Positions 1 through 3,998 of a stretch of 5,305 nucleotides of DNA are shown here, piece after piece; within the stretch, counting starts at the first letter, position 1, and every line of letters starts with the position of its first letter. The DNA lies in contig NVSP01000007.1 of NCBI GenBank assembly GCA_002732755.1, positions 905 through 6,209 on the forward strand, in the 5' to 3' direction. The position numbers and the translations under genes were made by a program. The DNA is from Phycisphaera sp. Lineage in GTDB: Bacteria; Planctomycetota; Phycisphaerae; Phycisphaerales; UBA1924. The notes under the pieces were generated by a model. It had not been told where the DNA came from, made no database searches, and saw only the letters and a program-made list of their open reading frames with translations.

Positions 1-762
1 GGCAAACGAACGGTTCTTGTTGATGCAGATTTCGGAGCAGCAAACGCCGACATCATGCTGGGGCTTGCTCCCTTGCGTCGGCTCGATGAGTGCTTCGTCA
101 AGGGCTTTGCACGCGGGCATTCGCTCAATGACATCGCCATCGATTCTGGCGCAGGCTTTCGGCTGATCCCCGGCCCGGTCGGGATGGGCCGCCCACCCGT
201 CGCCGCCGATCGCAGCAGGCTTCTGTCAAGTTTTTCGCAACTTTATGACGACACCGATATCGTGCTGATGGATTGTTCAGCAGGAGTGGGGCCGTGCGTT
301 CTGGATCTTGTCGCCGCCGCCGATCTTGCGGTGATCGTGCTGACCCCGGAACCGACCTCGATCGCCGATGCCTACGCGCTGATTAAGTCGTTGATCCGCA
401 GGCAAGGCCCCAAGGCCGCCGAGTCGCTGGGCCTAATCGTCAACCAAACCGAATCGCGGGGAGAAGCCGAGCGGGTGCATCGCCGGATCGCTGCGGTGGC
501 GCACAAGTTCTTGGGTGTCACCCTGCCCCTCTTTGGCCGGATTCCGTCGGACAAAGCAGTAAGCCGAGGCATCCGGGCGCAGCGGGTGGCGCAGGGCGGC
601 AAATTGCGCTCGACCTCGGGCCGGTCCGTGCGCAAAGCCGCAAGGGTTGTAATCGAACAACTGGAAGCCCAAAACGTTTCGGGCAATGTTCGGTCGGTTT
701 CTGAAGCACTTGGCACACAGCGTGCGGTGAGAACAGGTCTCGGGCTTGCTGGTGACCGGTGA
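1..762 (+). CDS. flhG: FlhG (MinD-like flagellar number/placement ATPase), 5' truncated by window edge
   Basis: The frame is open from base 1 to a TGA at 760-762, giving 253 visible residues. The ATG at 55 is internal, because the 18 codons before it already encode the conserved strand VLVDADFGAANADIML (FlhG/MinD 'deviant Walker A' partner region). About 30-45 N-terminal residues, including the P-loop, should lie to the left. Further hallmarks are the Walker B/switch II segment MDCSAGVG (bases about 268-291), the FlhG-typical TPEPTSIADAYALIK (about bases 343-387), LIVNQTES, and FGRIPSDKAVSRG near the C-terminus. FlhG proteins bind ATP, dimerise at the membrane and, with the GTPase FlhF, set flagellar number and position. 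The last roughly 50 residues form a basic, low-complexity tail. The family usually has DTGAG where this protein has DCSAG. The gene lies just upstream of a small membrane protein gene and fliA, as expected for a flagellar regulatory cluster. Another MinD/ParA ATPase is possible but less likely given the TPEPT..DAYALIK block. Confidence 0.88.
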   Translation, partial: GKRTVLVDADFGAANADIMLGLAPLRRLDECFVKGFARGHSLNDIAIDSGAGFRLIPGPVGMGRPPVAADRSRLLSSFSQLYDDTDIVLMDCSAGVGPCVLDLVAAADLAVIVLTPEPTSIADAYALIKSLIRRQGPKAAESLGLIVNQTESRGEAERVHRRIAAVAHKFLGVTLPLFGRIPSDKAVSRGIRAQRVAQGGKLRSTSGRSVRKAARVVIEQLEAQNVSGNVRSVSEALGTQRAVRTGLGLAGDR

Positions 763-804
763 AACGGTTTGTAACGGCGTAATCGTTGGGTTTTTACATT
801 TTTT
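755..804 (+). terminator. Weak hairpin plus T-tracts after flhG (possible attenuator)
   Basis: Immediately after the flhG stop there is a 4-bp inverted repeat AACG/CGTT (773-776 with 784-787, 7-nt loop), followed by GGG and two T-runs (791-795 and 799-804). A competing 4-bp pair ACCG/CGGT (755-758 with 765-768) overlaps the stop codon. The stems are short and AT-containing, so a strong intrinsic terminator is unlikely; partial attenuation or chance are both possible. The rest of the 102-nt gap shows no convincing promoter. Confidence 0.18.
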
Positions 805-850
805 CGCACGGGCACTGAAGTCCGGGCGCGTCAGAGTCGATGTCGATTTC

Positions 851-855
851 AGGAG
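851..855 (+). promoter_or_regulatory. Ribosome binding site AGGAG for the TTG-start small membrane protein gene
   Basis: AGGAG lies 9 nt before the TTG at 865. This spacing favours TTG 865 over the in-frame ATG at 898, which has only GCACTCG-type sequence before it and no purine-rich site. Confidence 0.5.
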
Positions 856-864
856 TGGTACCGT

Positions 865-1218
865 TTGAGTTTGAGTCCCCACCAGAGCCAGCACTCGATG
901 AGACGCCTGACAGCGGGTGTGCTCGCGTTGTCGGGCTTTATTATCGCTCTGCTGGCCGGCCTGAACGCCGGAAACCCAACAAGTAGTGTCATCGTGACAG
1001 GCATCGTCTGCATGGTGGTGTGCCACATCGTGGGCACGATGTTGGGTCTGGTGATCGAGAAGGTGCTCAATGAGCACCGCGTCTCGCTGGCGACCCCAAA
1101 AACAGACGAATCGCCCGTTGAAATGGGCGTTGAAATGGGTATCGAGATGGGTGAAGTTGTTGAGATTCCCCAGCCCGCGGGCGAGGTCCAAGTGGACCAA
1201 ACCAAGGCGGCTGCGTGA
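865..1218 (+). CDS. Small two-helix membrane protein between flhG and fliA, unrecognised family
   Basis: A 117-residue protein with TTG start and TGA stop at 1216-1218. The TTG is chosen because AGGAG lies 9 nt upstream; an ATG at 898 (residue 12) would give a 106-residue product keeping both helices. Visible layout: a short polar N-terminus with RR at 13-14; helix 1 about residues 15-34; a short turn with AGNPTS; helix 2 about 42-65 (rich in V, I, C and G); then a soluble tail of about 50 residues. The tail contains a triple VEMG/VEMG/IEMG repeat (85-96) and a mainly acidic, proline-containing end. By the positive-inside tendency (RR before helix 1, EHR after helix 2), both ends are probably cytoplasmic. 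I do not recognise the family. Its place between flhG and fliA, on the same strand, suggests a role in flagellar placement, export-apparatus assembly or sigma-factor control; this is inference from context only. The reading frame is supported by the clean hydrophobic pattern and codon use like its neighbours. Confidence 0.72.
   Translation: MSLSPHQSQHSMRRLTAGVLALSGFIIALLAGLNAGNPTSSVIVTGIVCMVVCHIVGTMLGLVIEKVLNEHRVSLATPKTDESPVEMGVEMGIEMGEVVEIPQPAGEVQVDQTKAAA
1117..1152 (+). repeat. Three tandem 12-nt units encoding (V/I)EMG
   Basis: Units at 1117-1128, 1129-1140 and 1141-1152. The first two differ at one base; the third (ATCGAGATGGGT) has diverged at three bases relative to the second but encodes the same E-M-G. 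It lies in the cytoplasmic tail of the small membrane protein and most simply reflects slippage or tandem duplication. Confidence 0.85.
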
Positions 1219-1258
1219 ATAGATTGTGGATGCGCTGGCGGAGCGCGCGCTGAGTCCG

Positions 1259-1264
1259 TATACT
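1259..1264 (+). promoter_or_regulatory. Candidate -10 element (TATACT) for a fliA-proximal promoter
   Basis: TATACT matches the sigma-70 -10 consensus at five of six positions and stands out in a GC-rich gap. No good -35 lies 16-18 nt upstream (the best is TGGCGG at 1236-1241) and there is no extended TG motif, so the call is weak. If real, transcription would begin near 1270-1272, exactly at the first leader hairpin. No sigma-28 consensus (TAAA / GCCGATAA) is visible. Confidence 0.3.
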
Positions 1265-1269
1265 CCGAC

Positions 1270-1376
1270 CGTCCAAGGAAGGACGCGTTCGTGAGAGAGT
1301 CATTGCCGTCGGTTCGATGGCGCAAATCTCACGACAACTGTCGGCGAAAGCCGCGTGAAAGGTCAAGGAGCAGACC
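1270..1376 (+). promoter_or_regulatory. Structured 5' leader of fliA (multiple perfect hairpins, RBS in the last loop)
   Basis: Seen in order: hairpin CGTCC-AAGGAA-GGACG (1270-1285) with a GGA in a six-base loop; an 8-bp perfect stem TCGTGAGA/TCTCACGA (1289-1296 with 1327-1334) closing over an inner 6-bp stem (1305-1310 with 1316-1321, one G-U, loop GGTTC); hairpin CGGC-GAAA-GCCG (1342-1353) with a GNRA-type tetraloop; and hairpin GGTC-AAGGAGCA-GACC (1361-1376), whose loop holds the fliA ribosome binding site and whose 3' arm abuts the ATG. An alternative stem CGAC-AACT-GTCG (1332-1343) overlaps both its neighbours and could act as a switch between folds. I recognise no known riboswitch consensus, including c-di-GMP-I/II. 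The role proposed, control of fliA translation, is inferred from structure and position. GC-rich sequence forms some hairpins by chance, so conservation is needed to confirm it. Confidence 0.45.
1365..1370 (+). promoter_or_regulatory. Ribosome binding site AAGGAG of fliA, in a hairpin loop
   Basis: AAGGAG sits 6 nt before the ATG at 1377, an ideal distance, and fixes the start of fliA upstream of the lysine-rich extension. The four bases before it (GGTC) pair perfectly with the four bases before the ATG (GACC), placing the site in an 8-nt loop. Confidence 0.8.
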
Positions 1377-2252
1377 ATGCCTACGGCAAAGAAAGCCGCG
1401 CCAAAGAAACGAAGCGCAGCCACCACCAAAAATAGTACCAAGCGAACCACCAAGAAGAAAACCAAAGCACCCGTTCCGCTCTCGGAGCGCCCGCTTCTCG
1501 AGTTGTGGCAGGACTACAGCGAAGGCAAAGACCAAGCCATCCGCAACTTCTTCATGGAGAAGTACTACTCGCTCGTGAAGTACCACGCCGAGCGCGTCCA
1601 CGCCCGGCTGCCCGATGAAGTCAACATCGACGACCTGATCCAGGCCGGCGTGTTCGGGCTTGCCGACGCGATCAACGCGTTTGATCTCGGTCGGCAGGTC
1701 AAGTTCGAGACCTACTGCGCCCCTCGTATCCGTGGCGCGATCCTCGACGAGCTTCGACTCATGGACTGGGTCCCAAGGCTCGTGCGACACCGCTCATCAA
1801 AGGTCGAGCAGGCGCGCCAGCGTCTAGAAACCTCATCCGGTAGGCCCGCAACGCACGACGAGATCGCCGAGAGCCTCGGCGTCGACGCGGAGGAGTACGA
1901 AAAAATACAGCGAGACTCGTCTGCTGTTGGCACATTCAGCCTGACACGCAAGGCGTACCCCAGCGACGGCGACCGCGATGTCCGCGAGATCGATGTCATC
2001 CGCGACGACTCCCAGCAGAACCCGGTCCGCAACCTCGAGCGCAAAGATCTGCAAGATCTCATTACCAAGGGCCTGAGCCGGGCTGAGCGTCTGATCATGA
2101 TTCTCTACTACTTTGAGAGCATGACGATGAAAGAGATCGGCGCGACGCTGGATCTTTCCGAGAGTCGCGTGAGCCAGATGCACAGCTCCATCCTCGCCCG
2201 CGTCAAGGCCCAGGTTCAGCACCGCGTCCGCGAGCTTGAACCCGCGAGCTAG
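1377..2252 (+). CDS. fliA: Flagellar RNA polymerase sigma factor FliA (sigma-28/WhiG type) with lysine-rich N-terminal extension
   Basis: A 291-residue sigma-70 family protein, ATG 1377 to TAG 2250-2252. It directs RNA polymerase to late flagellar and chemotaxis promoters. Region 2 spans about residues 40-130: LVKYHAERV, DDLIQAGVFGL (core binding), AFDLGRQVKFETYCAPRIRG and ILDELRLMDWVPR (-10 recognition), all in typical FliA/WhiG form. Region 3 is about 140-185 (RPATHDEIAESLGV). Region 4 is about 225-285, with the helix-turn-helix MKEIGATLDLSESRVSQMH for -35 binding. FliA is commonly about 240-260 residues; the excess is mostly an N-terminal extension of about 32 residues with 10 Lys, 2 Arg and no acidic residue, rich in Ala, Thr and Pro. 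The ideal AAGGAG site and the absence of a usable in-frame start before Leu43/Met60 mean the extension is translated. Translation may be controlled by the structured leader. I see no anti-sigma flgM in the window. A WhiG-like or general-stress sigma is less likely given the flhG neighbour. Confidence 0.9.
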   Translation: MPTAKKAAPKKRSAATTKNSTKRTTKKKTKAPVPLSERPLLELWQDYSEGKDQAIRNFFMEKYYSLVKYHAERVHARLPDEVNIDDLIQAGVFGLADAINAFDLGRQVKFETYCAPRIRGAILDELRLMDWVPRLVRHRSSKVEQARQRLETSSGRPATHDEIAESLGVDAEEYEKIQRDSSAVGTFSLTRKAYPSDGDRDVREIDVIRDDSQQNPVRNLERKDLQDLITKGLSRAERLIMILYYFESMTMKEIGATLDLSESRVSQMHSSILARVKAQVQHRVRELEPAS

Positions 2253-2323
2253 GGCGATTTCACCCACGGGATTCAAAGATAATCAACCCTGCATCCCCAC
2301 GCTACGAATTGAATGCGGCTGCT
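2253..2323. other. Convergent intergenic gap, no clear terminator
   Basis: Seventy-one bases separate the fliA stop from the transporter stop on the other strand. Only a 4-bp GCAT/ATGC repeat (2291-2294 with 2313-2316) is visible, without a T-run on either strand. Termination here may depend on Rho or lie inside the neighbouring gene ends. Confidence 0.5.
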
Positions 2324-3142
2324 CTAGAAGCTCAGGAGGCCGCCAAGCCTTGCCGCCGCGATCAGCAGGACAATCGAAACGATCGGCCTGACATAGTTGA
2401 TCGGCAGCTTGTGGACGAGCGACGATCCGATGAGTGAGCCGATGACCGCCGACGGGCCGAGCAGGCCGATGAGTTTGATGGCGTCCATCGCGTGTTGGCC
2501 GTGTTGATCGAGGTTGATCATTTTGAGCGTCGAGCCGACAGGCGCCATCAGGCACATCGCGGCTGTGCTTGCAGCGATGGCCTGCTTGATCTGGATCTTG
2601 CCGAGCGATTGCAGCGAGACGACGGTGATGACCCCGCCACCGATCCCGAGCAAGCCCGCAAGAAAGCCGGTGGCGATTCCCGTGCCCACAATCGCGGGTG
2701 TTGATTTTCGGATTCGCTCGTCATCGTCGAGCGGGTTTTTTTGTGCTTTATTGAGCATCCGCCCGAGTTCGCCGACGAGCACCATGACAACGATGACCCC
2801 AGCGAGGATTTTGACAAGCGAATCGCCCGCGATCTGGTCCGACGCGAGCACGCCGACGATGATGAACAGGACCGCGGGGGGCAGCAGCCTGATGAGCAGT
2901 TTTTTGCGCACCGTGCCGGCGTGGGTGTGCCTCCAGATCGCAGGGACCGCGACCAGAAAGTTCACCGCCATCGCTGCCGCCTGGTAGGTGTGCTGCTCGG
3001 CGTGCGATTCGTCGTTGAAACCGATCAGGATCGCAAGGCCCGGCAGCATGATGATCGAGCCACCAAGGCCCGTCAGCCCGCCGATCACGCCGGCGATAAG
3101 GCCGATGCCCGAGATCATCACAGCTTGTAAGACGGGGTCCAT
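2324..3142 (-). CDS. TSUP-family membrane transporter (TauE/SafE/DUF81-like)
   Basis: A 272-residue, very hydrophobic protein with ATG at 3142-3140 and TAG at 2326-2324. It carries the two internally repeated signatures of the family, one near each half's start: GVIGGLTGLGGSIIMLP (about 18-34) and GFLAGLLGIGGGVITV (about 159-174). The second half ends with IGSLIGSSLVHKLPINYVR (about 234-251), matching the usual 'GS.L...LP...LR' block, and a last helix. About eight membrane segments can be drawn: roughly 5-40 (two), 53-70, 84-104, 108-127, 150-185, 187-207, 222-243 and 250-270. A charged cytoplasmic-type linker (about 128-147, KNPLDDDERIRKS) separates the halves. TSUP proteins move sulfite, sulfonates, sulfoacetate or other small organic anions; the substrate cannot be read from sequence. 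It begins 6 nt after the GntR-type regulator's stop, has no good ribosome binding site of its own, and is probably translationally coupled to that gene. Confidence 0.85.
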   Translation of the reverse strand: MDPVLQAVMISGIGLIAGVIGGLTGLGGSIIMLPGLAILIGFNDESHAEQHTYQAAAMAVNFLVAVPAIWRHTHAGTVRKKLLIRLLPPAVLFIIVGVLASDQIAGDSLVKILAGVIVVMVLVGELGRMLNKAQKNPLDDDERIRKSTPAIVGTGIATGFLAGLLGIGGGVITVVSLQSLGKIQIKQAIAASTAAMCLMAPVGSTLKMINLDQHGQHAMDAIKLIGLLGPSAVIGSLIGSSLVHKLPINYVRPIVSIVLLIAAARLGGLLSF

Positions 3143-3148
3143 GAATGC

Positions 3149-3910
3149 TTACATCGACGCACGCTTGCGATAGCCCACACCGATTCTTCGGGCAACATCC
3201 GCCGGGTGCTCGTCTTCCTCAGCGAGGGCTGCCAGTTCGTCGTAGACGCGCATCGTTTCGGTGTGCGCCCAGCGGACATGATCGAGCATCAGATCCCGCG
3301 CACGGTCGGCTTCGCCCCGCTCGACGGTGCGGAGGATGACATCGTGGTCGCTGAAGATCTCGCTGAGCTTGTCGTGCGTCAGCGGGCTTGGCCTGCACGC
3401 CGTCGCGTGGATCAGGAGCCGGTTGTCGTTGATGATCTTGACCACCCGGCGGTTGCCCGCGGCGTGGAGCATCGCGGCGTGAAAGTCGCGATCAAGGCGT
3501 TCGAGCAGGTCGTACGCCGACGCGGTGATCTCGTCGCTGCCCTCGCTGGTTTGGTCGGCCTTGAGCATCTCCAGCATCTTGTCGCACCCGCTGCGGGCGA
3601 GTTCGAGCGAAGGGCGGATTTTCATCGAGGCGAGCGCGTGGATGGCTTCGCACTCGAGCCATTCGCGGACCTGGAAGGCTTCGTCGAGTTCTTCGCGGGT
3701 CGGGCTTTTGACGAATGCGCCGTAGCCCGCCACATGATCCAATACACCTTCAGATCGCAACTGGCCGATTGCTTCTCGCACTGGACTCCGGCTGACGCCT
3801 GTTTCTTTGGCGACCGTCAGTTCGCAGACCCGGTTGCCGGCGCGGAGATCGCCTCGGAGCAATTGCTCGCAGAGATGGTCATAAACAACATTTCGCAGGC
3901 CTTTGGACAC
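3149..3910 (-). CDS. GntR/FadR-family transcriptional regulator with FCD ligand-binding domain
   Basis: A 253-residue protein, GTG at 3910-3908 to TAA at 3151-3149. The GTG start is chosen for the GGAGG (complement of 3917-3921) 6 nt upstream. Residues about 5-70 form the GntR winged helix: LTVAKETGVSRSPVREAIGQL is the recognition region and GYGAFV the wing. Residues about 75-225 form an all-helical FCD domain with the metal/ligand residues in place: Asp140 and His144 (LDRDFH), His189 (SDHDVIL) and His211 (MLDHVRW). Such regulators bind carboxylates or similar ligands, often through a bound metal, and usually repress the neighbouring operon and themselves. The C-terminal 25 residues are charged, with an Arg-rich end. 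It sits directly upstream of the TSUP transporter, so ligand-controlled expression of that transporter is the natural reading. The actual ligand is unknown. The protein lacks features of the HutC, MocR or YtrA subfamilies. Confidence 0.88.
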   Translation of the reverse strand: MSKGLRNVVYDHLCEQLLRGDLRAGNRVCELTVAKETGVSRSPVREAIGQLRSEGVLDHVAGYGAFVKSPTREELDEAFQVREWLECEAIHALASMKIRPSLELARSGCDKMLEMLKADQTSEGSDEITASAYDLLERLDRDFHAAMLHAAGNRRVVKIINDNRLLIHATACRPSPLTHDKLSEIFSDHDVILRTVERGEADRARDLMLDHVRWAHTETMRVYDELAALAEEDEHPADVARRIGVGYRKRASM

Positions 3911-3953
3911 GACAATCCTCCGATGGTCACGCCTAGGAAGTGGGGGTGTCCAA
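3903..3953 (-). promoter_or_regulatory. Inverted repeat around the gntR start, candidate operator or mRNA hairpin
   Basis: TTGGACAC (3903-3910) and GTGTCCAA (3946-3953) are perfect 8-bp inverted copies 35 nt apart. On the coding (-) strand the downstream arm is the GTG start codon and the next codons. The upstream arm overlaps a compact palindrome TCCA-AC-TGGA (3949-3958). GntR-type regulators often bind short palindromes next to their own start, so an autoregulatory operator is plausible; in RNA the same arms would loop the ribosome binding site. The arms do not match a FadR-subfamily consensus I know. Confidence 0.28.
3917..3921 (-). promoter_or_regulatory. Ribosome binding site GGAGG for the GTG-start GntR-type regulator
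   Basis: On the - strand GGAGG lies 6 nt before the GTG at 3910. No in-frame ATG gives a better start, so it decides the N-terminus. It is the strongest ribosome binding site on this strand in the window. Confidence 0.75.
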
Positions 3954-3998
3954 CTGGAGAGAATAGGGGGGCCGCGGGGCTGCTGGTGTCGGTTGTGC

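Noticed and set aside
836..847. Tandem GTCGAT x2 upstream of the small membrane protein gene
   Set aside because: Only two 6-nt copies; too short to distinguish from chance.
433..1200. Long open frame on the - strand across flhG and the small membrane protein gene
   Set aside because: It runs antisense through a well-conserved FlhG coding region, has His-rich low-complexity translation and no ribosome binding site; it is a GC-rich shadow frame.
1303..1325. GGTTCGA within a stem, resembling a tRNA T-arm
   Set aside because: The stem is out of register for a T-arm, and no acceptor stem, anticodon arm or CCA end can be drawn around it.
1317..1358. Short ORF MAQISRQLSAKAA (13 codons, ATG 1317) in the fliA leader, possibly a leader peptide
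   Set aside because: The frame upstream reads plausibly but has no start codon after the TGA at 1251 apart from this ATG, and no ribosome binding site precedes it. The same bases are accounted for by the inverted repeats.
1270..1376. c-di-GMP-I riboswitch upstream of fliA
   Set aside because: The expected conserved strings (GGGCAAACC-like and GCAAAGCC-like blocks with the second helix) are not present; only generic GNRA and GC stems match.
3960..3985. GC-rich palindrome (CCGCGG core) between the coiled-coil gene and gntR as an intrinsic terminator
   Set aside because: The stem is short and neither strand has a following T-run; on the - strand it is followed by a C-run.
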